Positions 1 through 8,688 are shown, counted from the stretch's first letter. The stretch: 64,000 nucleotides of DNA from Prochlorococcus sp. HOT208_60m_813B04 (GCA_002025975.1 MWOU01000109.1:1-64000); one strand, 5' to 3'. The notes: generated from the letters alone by a model not told the origin. Numbers and translations: made by a program.

Positions 1-1306
1 AGAAATGGGTTTACATGTGTTTTTTTATAATTATGCAAATCTTTTTAAATTAATGAAAAAAGTGGGAGCTTTAGATAATTTACTCCCGAAAGATCATACT
101 CATTTATTTATCAATAATGGTGGTAATCTAAAATCCTTAGACTTCAGATTCCCTTTAGGTGCTCCATTTAATGGATTAAAAGCTTTTTTTACCACCGAAC
201 AACTTACTTGGTTGGATAAGTTCAGAAATGCCTTAGCTTTAGGAACAAGCCCAATAGTCAGAGGATTGATAGACTATGAAGGCGCAATGAAAATAATTAG
301 AGATCTAGATAAAATTAGTTTTAAAGAATGGTTTTTAAACCATGGTGGAAGTGAAAAAAGCTTAGAAAGAATGTGGGATCCTATCGCATATGCTTTAGGT
401 TTTATTAATTGCAAAGATATTTCAGCAAGATGCATGCTAACTATTTTCATGATGTTTGCTTCAAAAACAGAAGCCTCAAAACTTAATCTTTTAAAAGGTT
501 CTCCACATAAGTGGTTAACTCAACCTATTGTTGACTACATCACAAACAAAGGAGGAAAAATATATCTTAACCATAAGGTAGAAGAAATCATTTATGAAAA
601 AGAATCTTCTTCTTATTCAGTTAATCAATTAAAAATATCTTCTCCTGAAGGAATTAAAGCAGTATTTGCAGATAAATTTCTAGCTGCCTGTGATGTACCT
701 GGAATAAAAAAAATAATTCCAAAGGAATGGTATCAATTTAAGGAATTTGAAGGTTTAAAAAAACTTAGAGCTGTTGCTGTTGCCACAATCCAATTAAGAT
801 ATGACGGTTGGGTTACTGAATTACAAAAAGATAATATTGGGGACGAACCAGTTGGACTTGATAACCTTCTTTATTCTGCTGATGCCTCTTTCAGTTGTTT
901 TGCTGATTTAGCACTAGCAAGTCCAGCAGATTATAGAAAAAAAGACATGGGATCACTTCTCCAATGTGTTTTAACTCCTGGCGATAGATGGATGGGAAGA
1001 TCTACAGAAAGAATTACAAAAGAAATAGATAAAGAGGTTCGCCGTCTATTCCCTTCCTCAAAAAACCTTAAATTGCTTTGGAGTAATGTAGTACAAATTC
1101 CACAATCTCTCTATAGAGAATCTCCCGGTATGGAACCTTTCAGACCTAATCAAAAAACATCCATAACTAATTTCTTCATGGCTGGTAGTTATACAAAACA
1201 AGATTACATAGACTCTATGGAAGGAGCCACAATGAGTGGTCATTTGGCTGCTGCTGCAATTTTAGAAAAGAAAGCAGAACTAGCAAAGAATCTTGCGGTA
1301 AGTTAA
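1..1306 (+). CDS. crtQ: zeta-carotene desaturase, C-terminal part (5' end outside window)
   Basis: This is a plant-type (CrtP/CrtQ-like) carotene desaturase, which converts zeta-carotene to lycopene at the membrane in carotenoid synthesis. The frame is open to the window edge and the first complete codon encodes Glu, giving EMGLHVFF, a conserved internal motif of the family. The ATG at base 5 is therefore internal, and the FAD-binding N-terminus (roughly 50 or more residues) lies upstream. About 433 residues are visible, including VGALDNLLPKDHTHLF and the C-terminal FMAGSYTKQDYIDSMEGA, the flavin-contacting end shared with phytoene desaturases. Three bases separate it from an SRPBCC gene on the same strand. 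CrtQ rather than CrtP is chosen from overall resemblance. It is certainly a desaturase of this superfamily. Confidence 0.9.
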   Translation, partial: EMGLHVFFYNYANLFKLMKKVGALDNLLPKDHTHLFINNGGNLKSLDFRFPLGAPFNGLKAFFTTEQLTWLDKFRNALALGTSPIVRGLIDYEGAMKIIRDLDKISFKEWFLNHGGSEKSLERMWDPIAYALGFINCKDISARCMLTIFMMFASKTEASKLNLLKGSPHKWLTQPIVDYITNKGGKIYLNHKVEEIIYEKESSSYSVNQLKISSPEGIKAVFADKFLAACDVPGIKKIIPKEWYQFKEFEGLKKLRAVAVATIQLRYDGWVTELQKDNIGDEPVGLDNLLYSADASFSCFADLALASPADYRKKDMGSLLQCVLTPGDRWMGRSTERITKEIDKEVRRLFPSSKNLKLLWSNVVQIPQSLYRESPGMEPFRPNQKTSITNFFMAGSYTKQDYIDSMEGATMSGHLAAAAILEKKAELAKNLAVS

Positions 1307-1309
1307 CTG

Positions 1310-1780
1310 ATGGGTACTTGGCTAAAACATGACGTAATAACAGTTGTTAATGCGCCTCTTGAAAATGTTTGGGATACATGGAGCGATTTAGACTCAATGT
1401 CACTTTGGATGAGCTGGATTGAATCTGTAAAAACAATTGATGTAGAGACTAATACATTACCAGATTTAACAGAATGGACTTTGGCTGCAAATGGCTTTAG
1501 ATTTAAATGGAAAGCTCAAATTACAGAAAGGGTCGAAAAAAGCAAACTTAAATGGAAATCTATAGGAGGTTTACCAACTGAGGGATCAGTAGTTTTCGAA
1601 AGTAGAACTGATCAACTCACAACGGTAAACTTAGCAATAACTTATGAGCTACCTAAAATGATTGCGCGTTTTATGGAAGAAAATATCTTAGGCAAAATGG
1701 TTACGAACGAATTACAGGCCAATATCGATAGGTTCAAAGATTTAGTTGAAAAGAATTATTCAAAAAATTTTTCTAACTAA
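1310..1780 (+). CDS. SRPBCC (START/polyketide cyclase-like) family protein
   Basis: A 156-residue protein with the helix-grip fold signature of the SRPBCC/polyketide cyclase family: an N-terminal strand with VVNAPLENVWDTWSDLDSM, a central KLKWKSIGGLPTEGSV segment, and a long C-terminal helix ending in LQANIDRFKDLVEK. Such proteins bind hydrophobic ligands. Its position three bases after the carotene desaturase gene suggests co-transcription and a role with carotenoids or another lipid, but this is inference from context. The 3' end overlaps the convergent hemD by 8 bases. Start is ATG. There is no signal peptide or membrane segment, so it is probably cytosolic or membrane-peripheral. Confidence 0.8.
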   Translation: MGTWLKHDVITVVNAPLENVWDTWSDLDSMSLWMSWIESVKTIDVETNTLPDLTEWTLAANGFRFKWKAQITERVEKSKLKWKSIGGLPTEGSVVFESRTDQLTTVNLAITYELPKMIARFMEENILGKMVTNELQANIDRFKDLVEKNYSKNFSN

Positions 1781-2570
1781 AAATATTAATTGCCAAATCT
1801 AGCAGACCTTCAAAAGTATATTTTTGTGCCTGACTATCAACTCTTCCAAAAATCTTGTTACATATTTTTGTTGTCTGAGGTCCAATAGTTAACAACTTAA
1901 TTTGATCAAAATATTCTAACCATTGTTTACCAAGTTTTTTTTCTAATAAATAAGAAGCATTTACTACGGTTTTACCGCTTGAGAAAATAATTGCATCTAC
2001 TTTTCGATTAGAAATAATATCAATTGTCTCTTCCGGAATTGAATCAGGACATCTAGACTCATATGCAGCAACCTCAACTACACGGGCACCAGCTTTTCTA
2101 AATTGGTCTACAATTAGATCCCTACTACCTGTTTGAACTCTTGGTACAAACACTCGAAGTCCATAACCAGATACTGGGAAATTATCAATTAAACTCTCAG
2201 CAACGAATTCTGGCGGTATGAAATCAGCCTTAATCCCAAAATCATCAAGAGTTTTTGAGGTTTTTTCTCCGACTACGGCGATTTTTGTTTTTTTAGAACA
2301 TTCTTTTAATGAACTATTAAAGTATCTAAGTCTTTTATCCACAAATTTGATCCCATTGCTACTAGAAAAAATAATCCAATGAAAATCATTTATTTGATTT
2401 AATGCTTCGTCAAGAGGATTCAAATCATCAGGATCACCAATACTTATTGCCGGCAAATCAAATACATTAGCGCCCTTGCTTGTAAATATCTTTTTTATAT
2501 CCAATATCCCTTCTTTTGATCGAGTAATAATTATATTTCTTTTATGAAGGGGTAGATCAACTATTGGCAT
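1773..2570 (-). CDS. hemD: uroporphyrinogen-III synthase
   Basis: About 265 residues with the two-domain HemD pattern: an N-terminal IIITRSKEGILDIKKIF, a hinge, and the second-half segment IDIISNRKVDAIIFSSGKTV followed by LLTIGPQTTKICN. It cyclises hydroxymethylbilane to uroporphyrinogen III, the branch to haem and chlorophyll. Sequence conservation in HemD is low, so the call rests on the paired domain motifs and length. The frame opens at a TTG at 2582, but the ATG at 2570 (MPIVDLPLHKRN) is preferred. It overlaps the upstream rbfA by 14 bases, and rbfA in turn touches DUF751, so the three form a minus-strand operon. Confidence 0.88.
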   Translation of the reverse strand: MPIVDLPLHKRNIIITRSKEGILDIKKIFTSKGANVFDLPAISIGDPDDLNPLDEALNQINDFHWIIFSSSNGIKFVDKRLRYFNSSLKECSKKTKIAVVGEKTSKTLDDFGIKADFIPPEFVAESLIDNFPVSGYGLRVFVPRVQTGSRDLIVDQFRKAGARVVEVAAYESRCPDSIPEETIDIISNRKVDAIIFSSGKTVVNASYLLEKKLGKQWLEYFDQIKLLTIGPQTTKICNKIFGRVDSQAQKYTFEGLLDLAINIFS

Positions 2571-2949
2571 CCTTTTCCTCAAAATTATTATTTTGATTTT
2601 TATTTTTTAATTCATCGAGAAGTTTCAAGACTGATAATCCTTTATCAAGAACAACATCGTCTTTAAAAATTATCTCTGGAACTCTTCTCATCTCAATTCT
2701 TTTTCCTAAACTATGCCTTATAGAGCCTTTAGCAGTATTCAAGTTTGCTACAATCTCTTTCCTCACTTTCTCTTGAGCAGTTGAAGTTATGTAAATTTTA
2801 CAGTGTTGCAAATCTCCTGATAAATCAATCTTAGAAATATTGACGAAATGATCTCTAATAAGATCATTTTCCAAATCATTCTGCAAAATAAGGGTTATTT
2901 CTTTCTTCAAAAGAGAAGAAACTTTTGCAAGACGGTAATTATTCGGCAT
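2557..2949 (-). CDS. rbfA: 30S ribosome-binding factor A
   Basis: A 130-residue RbfA, the cold-shock factor that binds the free 30S subunit and helps mature the 16S rRNA 5' end. The family signature is clear: RLAKVSSLLKKEITLILQND at the N-terminus, the KH-like core with LQHCKIYITSTAQE, and LGKRIEMRRVPEIIFKDD, where RMRRVPEI-type sequence is diagnostic. Its ATG shares one base with the stop of the DUF751 gene, and its end overlaps hemD. The rbfA-hemD pairing is common in cyanobacteria and indicates translational coupling. Confidence 0.95.
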   Translation of the reverse strand: MPNNYRLAKVSSLLKKEITLILQNDLENDLIRDHFVNISKIDLSGDLQHCKIYITSTAQEKVRKEIVANLNTAKGSIRHSLGKRIEMRRVPEIIFKDDVVLDKGLSVLKLLDELKNKNQNNNFEEKDANS

Positions 2950-3158
2950 TATGGTTGTAAATTTATTGGGTTTGTCATCGCTTGCAAGACAAAATAAACA
3001 GTTATGAAAGCACTTAAGACAGAAGATATCAAACCTACTATTGTGAGTGGATTTGATCTATTCTTGAATAAAGGTTCAAGCAAAGCAACAAGTCCCCCAG
3101 CAATGATGGATATCAAATACTTTGGATATCTTGCAACATTAGAGAAAAATTCGCCCAT
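2949..3158 (-). CDS. DUF751 (Ycf33-like) small membrane protein
   Basis: A 69-residue protein with two predicted membrane helices: YLISIIAGGLVALLEPLF and a second around TIVGLISSVLSAFITVYFVL. The starting FFSNVARYPKYL is typical of the cyanobacterial and plastid DUF751/Ycf33 family, whose function is unknown. I chose the ATG at 3158 over GTG codons at 3167 and 3164 that would add three residues. The stop overlaps the rbfA start by one base, so it is first in the DUF751-rbfA-hemD operon. Confidence 0.8.
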   Translation of the reverse strand: MGEFFSNVARYPKYLISIIAGGLVALLEPLFKNRSNPLTIVGLISSVLSAFITVYFVLQAMTNPINLQP

Positions 3159-3212
3159 CAGCACCACAAATAGATTACTTTTTTAGCTAGGTTTTAAAAA
3201 ACATTAAACAGC

Positions 3213-3938
3213 ATGATTACATTATATCAATTTAGGCATAGTGCTTTTTGTTTAAAAACAAGAATGGCTCTTCATGCAAAAAAACTACAATATCGAGTTG
3301 AAGAAGTAACACCTGGAATAGGACAATTTGAAATCTTTAAATTATCAGGTCAAAAACAAGTCCCTGTAATAGTTGATAGTAATGATCAAGTTATTAATGA
3401 CTCTTCAACTATTTGCGAATATATAGATAAAAAAAATGATAACAATCCACTCTTTCCTGAAGACCCAATATTATTTGCACAATGCAAACTAATTGAAGAC
3501 TGGGCAGATACTACAATGGCTACAACTTGTAGAAAAGCATTAATAAAATCTGCAATAGAAAATCCACAGCTAAGAGCTGCGTTACTTCCAGATGAAATAC
3601 CTTCTTCAGTGAAAAGTATTGTAGATAGATTACCCTTTGAAAATCTTAGTAAAATTTCTAATGTAGTTCTGTCTTCTAAAGATAATTTAGAACTCCAAAA
3701 ATTACTGGAAGCTTTATCAAAATCCTTGATCAACAAAAAATATTTAGTTGGAGATAGTTTATCAATTGCAGATATTTCAATTGCTTCTCAATTATCCCTT
3801 CTTAAATTTCCAAAGTCTGCAGGACCAATTCTTTCAGGAGAGGGGAGCCAAGAATATATAAATAACCCTTATTTAGAAAATCTTTTTATGTGGAGAAACA
3901 ACTTAGAAGAATATCTTTTTAGTGCTAACTCTCAATAA
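3213..3938 (+). CDS. glutathione S-transferase family protein
   Basis: A 241-residue protein with an N-terminal thioredoxin-like domain (MITLYQFRHSAFCLKTRMAL, then QKQVPVIVDSNDQVINDSST with the cis-Pro and the Asp-Ser glutathione-binding pair) and a helical C-terminal domain containing NKKYLVGDSLSIADISIASQ, the conserved GST N-capping region. The family conjugates or reduces with glutathione; the substrate cannot be read from sequence. The end overlaps the convergent DUF6816 gene by 14 bases. It is predicted cytosolic. Confidence 0.88.
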   Translation: MITLYQFRHSAFCLKTRMALHAKKLQYRVEEVTPGIGQFEIFKLSGQKQVPVIVDSNDQVINDSSTICEYIDKKNDNNPLFPEDPILFAQCKLIEDWADTTMATTCRKALIKSAIENPQLRAALLPDEIPSSVKSIVDRLPFENLSKISNVVLSSKDNLELQKLLEALSKSLINKKYLVGDSLSIADISIASQLSLLKFPKSAGPILSGEGSQEYINNPYLENLFMWRNNLEEYLFSANSQ

Positions 3939-4632
3939 ATTCAAACTTCAATTTATATTTATTTGTTTTTATGGCATGAATAGAAGGATCACCAACCTTT
4001 GAACCATAAGAAGCAACATATTGCACTCCACAAATTGATGGTTTTATTGAATTATCAACTTCCAATATTTCTTCGGAACATTTTTGAAATTTACTAATGG
4101 TCTCTACCTGATTAATCCTTGAAGCACCAGGCTTATGCGCTGTTTGTATAACTAGCTCATCTGCGAAAAAAATATCATCATCTTGGATCTGATTTCTCCC
4201 TGTAATTCTTGAATCGATGTAAAAATCATCTTTTAAATAAGTAATTTGATTATTAATCGATTGAGGATCATTTACAACCTTGATTAAGGTGTCACCAAAT
4301 ATTGCTTTTCCAATAGATTCAGAATTTTTTGCACGATTTCCAACAATTAAACCTGAATCATTCTTAAAGAAATTTACTTTATAAATAACTGGCTCTTCTG
4401 AATCATTAACTATATCTTGAGAAGTAACAAGCCAATTCCCCTCGAACCATTTAGGATAAATTAAATCTTTAGAAGTATCAGATAATTTAAAATTTGGCAA
4501 ATATAATTCCGGCCATTGATTTTCACGATTTTCCAAAAACGCTCGTACGTTAGAATCTAAGAGAGCAAAAGAACTTTTTAAAAAAATTCCTTGAAAAATC
4601 ACGCAAAGAATTAATCCAAGAAGAATCTTCAT
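3925..4632 (-). CDS. DUF6816-type exported protein
   Basis: A 235-residue protein with an N-terminal signal or anchor (MKILLGLILCVIFQGIFLKS), after which it is soluble and rich in Asp, Asn and Lys. The segment YPKWFEGNWLVTSQDI matches the cyanobacterial and chloroplast lumenal family DUF6816 as I remember it. It is presumably periplasmic or in the thylakoid lumen, and its role is unknown. The start ATG is separated by a single base from the ATG of the divergent crr7 gene, so the promoters must lie inside each other's coding sequence. It overlaps the GST gene at the 3' end. Confidence 0.65.
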   Translation of the reverse strand: MKILLGLILCVIFQGIFLKSSFALLDSNVRAFLENRENQWPELYLPNFKLSDTSKDLIYPKWFEGNWLVTSQDIVNDSEEPVIYKVNFFKNDSGLIVGNRAKNSESIGKAIFGDTLIKVVNDPQSINNQITYLKDDFYIDSRITGRNQIQDDDIFFADELVIQTAHKPGASRINQVETISKFQKCSEEILEVDNSIKPSICGVQYVASYGSKVGDPSIHAIKTNKYKLKFEFIES

Positions 4633-4633
4633 T

Positions 4634-4891
4634 ATGTCAAATCCACTAATAAGAGCATCAGATCATTATGTATTATTAGAGCCAGATTCAAAAGAAAAAA
4701 TTGTATCAAAGCAAGAAGCAATTTTATGGTTGAAGAATTGGCTTAGTAAGACAGAAACACAAACAATATATCAAAATATAGAAGATCCTGATGAGGAATT
4801 TTTTGAAGAATTATTGGAAAGCACTTATGAATTAGAAATAAAAATAGGCTACGTTATCAAATGGTTTGCAGTAAGAATTGAACCAGATTAA
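4634..4891 (+). CDS. crr7: CRR7 (chlororespiratory reduction 7)-like protein
   Basis: An 85-residue acidic protein. The C-terminal pattern ESTYELEIKIGYVIKWFAVRIE fits the CRR7 family (formerly DUF3571), which in plants is needed for assembly or stability of the chloroplast NDH-1 complex; the cyanobacterial role is less well known. The N-terminus DHYVLLEPDSKEKIVSKQEA also fits. It overlaps the convergent aroK by 4 bases and lies one base from the divergent DUF6816 gene. Family identification is from memory of the pattern, not a search. Confidence 0.72.
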   Translation: MSNPLIRASDHYVLLEPDSKEKIVSKQEAILWLKNWLSKTETQTIYQNIEDPDEEFFEELLESTYELEIKIGYVIKWFAVRIEPD

Positions 4892-5445
4892 CTAATTATT
4901 TCTTTATAAATTGCATTAATTATTTTCATAGCAACTTCTTCAATATTTTCCCTTTTTACTTGAATTCTTAAATCTGCTTGAGAATACAAATTTTCTCTAG
5001 ATCGAAAAATGCTCATATATAAAGCATTTAGATTCTTTCCCTGAAGAAGTGGCCTATTTTCAATTTCATTTTTCAACCTTTCAATTGCTATATCTTTGTC
5101 GAGATCTATCCAAGCAATTATTCCCTGTCTTAGGATTCCCCAGTTTTCCGATTTGGTAACTATTCCTCCCCCAGTTGAGATCACTAATGAAGGAATTTTG
5201 ATAGTCTCTTTAAGGCAGTTTGCTTCTAATTCTCGGAAATTCTCTTCTCCTTCATCATTAAAAATTTGATTTATAGATTTTTTTGCCAACTTCTCTATTA
5301 ATGAATCTAAATCAATGTATTTATACTTCAATAATTCAGCCAGCTTCAAACCAGTTTGTGACTTACCAGAACCCATCATTCCTATTAAAAATATGCTTCT
5401 GCCCTTTAAAGAATTAACTGTTTTTTTGATAATGGATTGTTCCAT
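4888..5445 (-). CDS. aroK: shikimate kinase
   Basis: A 185-residue shikimate kinase, which phosphorylates shikimate with ATP in aromatic amino acid synthesis. The Walker A motif GMMGSGKSQTG is at about residues 22-32, the substrate-binding acidic motif is DLDSLIEK, the shikimate-contacting STGGGIV follows, and the lid region has ENRPLLQ. Length is normal. Start is ATG. The end overlaps crr7 by 4 bases. Confidence 0.95.
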   Translation of the reverse strand: MEQSIIKKTVNSLKGRSIFLIGMMGSGKSQTGLKLAELLKYKYIDLDSLIEKLAKKSINQIFNDEGEENFRELEANCLKETIKIPSLVISTGGGIVTKSENWGILRQGIIAWIDLDKDIAIERLKNEIENRPLLQGKNLNALYMSIFRSRENLYSQADLRIQVKRENIEEVAMKIINAIYKEIIS

Positions 5446-5495
5446 AAAGACAAAAGCGTATTTAAAACCTTAAGATAGTATTATCGCAGACAGGT

Positions 5496-6422
5496 ATGAC
5501 TTCTACACAATCCAAACCATTACATGGAAAAGGACGTGAATGCGTCATAACTCGACGTGCCTGCTTTAGTTCTAGTCACCGTTATTGGCTCCCTGAAAAA
5601 AGCCCAGAAGAAAATTTATCTCTTTTCGGAAAGTGCAGTATTGCACCAGGTCATGGTCATAATTATGAACTTATTGTTTCAATGGGTGGAGAACTAGACT
5701 CTGATGGAATGGTGCTTAATCTCTCTGATGTAAAACACTCTATTAAAGATAAGGTTACTGGACAATTAGATTTTCGTTTTTTAAATGATGTCTGGCCTGA
5801 ATTTAATGTTAATAATCAAGAGGGTATACTCCCCACAACTGAAGCATTAGTAAAGGTTATTTGGAGTCGTCTAAAGGATGATTTACCTCTTACAAGTCTA
5901 AGGCTTTATGAAAACCCAAATTTATGGGCAGATTATTTTGGAAAAAACATGGAAGCATTTTTAACAGTACAAACTCATTTTGCAGCCGCTCATAGACTTG
6001 CAAAAGAAGAGATATCTTTTGATGAAAATAAAAAAATCTATGGGAAATGTGCCAGAGTAAATGGACATGGTCATAACTATCTTGTCGAAATAACTGTAAA
6101 AGGAGACATTGATAAAAGAACAGGAATGGTTTGCGACTTATCTGCTCTCCAAGAGATAATTAATGATTTGGTTGTTGAACAACTAGATCATACTTTTCTA
6201 AATAAAGACATCGAATTTTTCCATAATTGTGTTCCAACTGCTGAAAATATAGCTTTATATATTTCTGATATTCTTAAAAAACCAATACATAACCTTGGTG
6301 CAACATTACACAAAATAAGACTCCAAGAGAGTCCAAATAATGCTGCAGAAATTTATGTTGATCAAAAATTAACCAATTCATTGAAGTTGAAGTTTGAAAA
6401 TAGTTTAGTCACACAAACTTGA
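5496..6422 (+). CDS. tandem 6-pyruvoyl-tetrahydropterin synthase / 6-carboxytetrahydropterin synthase family protein
   Basis: A 308-residue protein made of two PTPS/QueD-type domains, each normally a whole protein of 120-150 residues. These enzymes act on 7,8-dihydroneopterin triphosphate. Domain 1 (about 15-150) has zinc ligands H28, H53 and H55, the GKC cysteine C47 and E139, but reads LDFRF where the family has Asp-His (F93 replaces His). Domain 2 (about 153-290) keeps everything: H166, C185, H191, H193, D231-H232, E278. The second half is probably the active one. It overlaps the next gene by 4 bases (TTGA). A cyanopterin or folate-type pterin role is more likely than queuosine, judged only from the reductase-like neighbour. 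Confidence 0.9.
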   Translation: MTSTQSKPLHGKGRECVITRRACFSSSHRYWLPEKSPEENLSLFGKCSIAPGHGHNYELIVSMGGELDSDGMVLNLSDVKHSIKDKVTGQLDFRFLNDVWPEFNVNNQEGILPTTEALVKVIWSRLKDDLPLTSLRLYENPNLWADYFGKNMEAFLTVQTHFAAAHRLAKEEISFDENKKIYGKCARVNGHGHNYLVEITVKGDIDKRTGMVCDLSALQEIINDLVVEQLDHTFLNKDIEFFHNCVPTAENIALYISDILKKPIHNLGATLHKIRLQESPNNAAEIYVDQKLTNSLKLKFENSLVTQT

Positions 6423-7069
6423 GTATCCCAAGAGTAATAATTGTTATAGCATCTAGTCTTGATGGGAGAATTGCATTTCCTGGAGGTGGAGAATCGCATC
6501 TTGGAAGTGTGGAAGATAAACAAATGTTAAATCAAAACTTATCAATGGTTGACGCCACCATTTTTGGTTTAGGTACTTTAATAGCTCATCAATCAACTTA
6601 CTTAATTAAAAATCTCAATAATAATGACGAAGTAAATATATCAAAAAGCCAACCAATTTCTATAGTTGCTTCAAATAGCAAAAACTTTAACAGTAATTGG
6701 AAATACTTTCGTCAACCAATAAGAAGATGGCTAATAAGCTCAAGTAAAGTTGATAATTCGTCAAATAATGACTTCGAGAAACAACTCTCTTTCGAAGATT
6801 CATGGGGGAAAACTTTAATTTCACTCAAAAAACAAGGAATAAATAATCTAGCTCTTTTAGGAGGTGCAAAACTTATAAATTCATTTATAAAAGAGGATCT
6901 AATAACAGATATAAAAATTACAATAATTCCACGAATTATTGGAGGTAGATATACATGGATCCCTCCAGAACAAACAAATGAGATTTTTAATCTCAAAAGA
7001 CTATGGGAAATAAAATCAATTAAAAATTTAATGAATAATGAAATTCATGTTCATTACAAAAAGATTTGA
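6419..7069 (+). CDS. RibD C-terminal-domain (DHFR-like) reductase
   Basis: A 216-residue protein resembling the reductase half of RibD, a dihydrofolate-reductase fold using NADPH: N-terminal RVIIVIASSLDGRIAFPGG, then VDATIFGLGTLIAH, and near the end LALLGGAKLINSFIKEDL with ITIIPRIIGG. There is no deaminase domain, so it is not a full RibD. Overlap with the tandem-PTPS stop suggests coupled translation and a pterin or flavin substrate. The start is TTG at 6419; no ATG lies near. It could reduce a pterin, or be a riboflavin-pathway reductase; sequence alone does not decide. Confidence 0.8.
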   Translation: MSIPRVIIVIASSLDGRIAFPGGGESHLGSVEDKQMLNQNLSMVDATIFGLGTLIAHQSTYLIKNLNNNDEVNISKSQPISIVASNSKNFNSNWKYFRQPIRRWLISSSKVDNSSNNDFEKQLSFEDSWGKTLISLKKQGINNLALLGGAKLINSFIKEDLITDIKITIIPRIIGGRYTWIPPEQTNEIFNLKRLWEIKSIKNLMNNEIHVHYKKI

Positions 7070-7086
7070 AATAGATTCAATAATAA

Positions 7087-8241
7087 ATGAACCAAAAAAT
7101 ACATAAAGTTGAAGTCAAATTATCAATTAAGGATATCTCCAAGGAGATATGGAATGAATTAGCCAATGAAATCAATAATCCATTTTATGAATGGACTTGG
7201 CTTAAAAACCTTGAAATATCAAAAAGTGTTTCAAGAGAAACTGGTTGGCAGCCTCTATATTTTGTTGCCTATGAAAATGAAGAAATATTAGGAATAGCTC
7301 CACTTTTTTTAAAAAATCATAGCTATGGAGAATTCATTTTTGATCAATCATTTGCGCGATTGGCTCAAGAGCTGAATTTAAATTATTACCCTAAATTAAT
7401 TGGAATGAGTCCTTATAGTCCTGTAAATGGATATCAATTTCTTTATAAAAAAAATAAAGATAAGAAAGAAATTACAAATATACTCATAAACAATATCGAA
7501 AGCTTCGCGATTACAAACAAAATTTTAAGTTGTAATTTTTTATATATTGATGAAAGCTGGGGCAACCATCTTAAATCTTTAGGATACTATGAATGGATAA
7601 ATTGCAGCAGTGAATGGAGGAGTAATGGAGAAAAAACATTTGATGATTTTCTTTCTAGATTTAACTCTAATCAGAGAAAAAATATTAAAAAAGAGAGAAA
7701 ATCAATTACTGAACAAGACATTAAAATAGAAATTTTTAGTAAAGATGATATTAATCAAGAAATCCTCAAAAATATGCATAATTTTTATGAACAGCATTGC
7801 TCGAGGTGGGGAGTTTGGGGAAGTAAATATCTAACATCTACATTTTTCGAAAAAATTGTTGATAGTAAAAAAAATCTTTTACTTTTTAGCGCATCAAAAA
7901 ATGATTCAAATGATATTTTTGCTATGTCAATGTGCGTTAAAAATAAAAACAACTTATGGGGTAGATATTGGGGTAGTCAAGAAGAAATATCTAATTTACA
8001 TTTTGAATTATGTTACTACCAGCCAATTGAATGGGCAATAAAAAATAGTATCCATTTTTTTGATCCTGGAGCAGGTGGCAAACATAAAAGGCGGAGGGGG
8101 TTTTTTGCAAAAAGCACCATTAGCTTGCATAAGTGGTTTGACAAAAATATGGAAAATATAATTAATCCTTGGCTAAATGAAGTTAATAAACAAACCGAGA
8201 CGGAAATTGAATTTGAGAATAATTCTATACCCTTTAAATAA
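7087..8241 (+). CDS. COG3146 / GNAT-fold peptidoglycan-biosynthesis-like protein
   Basis: A 384-residue protein of the COG3146 (DUF482) family, related to FemX/GNAT acyltransferases. Diagnostic segments are NNPFYEWTWLKNLE, RETGWQPLYFVAYE, the basic NQRKNIKKERKSI and the C-terminal FFDPGAGGKHKRRRGFF. Members are predicted to transfer an acyl or amino-acid group, but the true substrate is unknown. It starts 17 bases after the RibD_C-like gene and may be the last gene of the PTPS operon. No signal peptide. Confidence 0.82.
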   Translation: MNQKIHKVEVKLSIKDISKEIWNELANEINNPFYEWTWLKNLEISKSVSRETGWQPLYFVAYENEEILGIAPLFLKNHSYGEFIFDQSFARLAQELNLNYYPKLIGMSPYSPVNGYQFLYKKNKDKKEITNILINNIESFAITNKILSCNFLYIDESWGNHLKSLGYYEWINCSSEWRSNGEKTFDDFLSRFNSNQRKNIKKERKSITEQDIKIEIFSKDDINQEILKNMHNFYEQHCSRWGVWGSKYLTSTFFEKIVDSKKNLLLFSASKNDSNDIFAMSMCVKNKNNLWGRYWGSQEEISNLHFELCYYQPIEWAIKNSIHFFDPGAGGKHKRRRGFFAKSTISLHKWFDKNMENIINPWLNEVNKQTETEIEFENNSIPFK

Positions 8242-8301
8242 AAAATTATTTGGCTTTATAAAAGATTATATTAGTAATATGTTTTTATTGAACTTCTAAG
8301 A

Positions 8302-8688
8302 ATGGATTCTAGTAAAAGTTTAGATGAAAAAATAAAGATTGATAATAATCTATCCAACAGATATATAGACTTAGATCCAAATGGTTATTTTATTATAAAA
8401 GTAGATTTAGAAGAAAAAAAAATAATTTTGGAACACTTTTTAAATAACATCGATGAGGAAGGCTATGCGCTTGACCCAGAAACAAATGAACCAATAAAAT
8501 GCGACTCTCAAAATAAAAGAGTTAGTAATGAAGTTTTTAAAGGTATTAGTGCTAAACAACTTGGAATATTGATCACTGAAGAAAGAAATGACTTAATAAC
8601 CAAATTCGACCATGCTCTATATTTAGGCAGGGAACTACAAAAAGCAGAAGAATGTTTATACAAAAAATTACCCTATATCCAAGATTAA
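8302..8688 (+). CDS. DUF4346 domain protein
   Basis: A 128-residue protein with the DUF4346 pattern: LDPNGYFIIKVDLEEKKII at the start, a middle VSNEVFKGISAKQLGILITE and an ending DHALYLGRELQKAEECL. In other organisms this domain is found alone or joined to dihydropteroate-synthase-like proteins; its function is unknown. It lies 60 bases after the COG3146 gene and 65 bases before probable petL. Start is ATG. Confidence 0.72.
   Translation: MDSSKSLDEKIKIDNNLSNRYIDLDPNGYFIIKVDLEEKKIILEHFLNNIDEEGYALDPETNEPIKCDSQNKRVSNEVFKGISAKQLGILITEERNDLITKFDHALYLGRELQKAEECLYKKLPYIQD

Noticed and set aside
3004..3186. 60-codon plus-strand frame opposite the DUF751 gene
   Set aside because: It is antisense to a recognisable membrane protein gene coupled to rbfA and has no family features.
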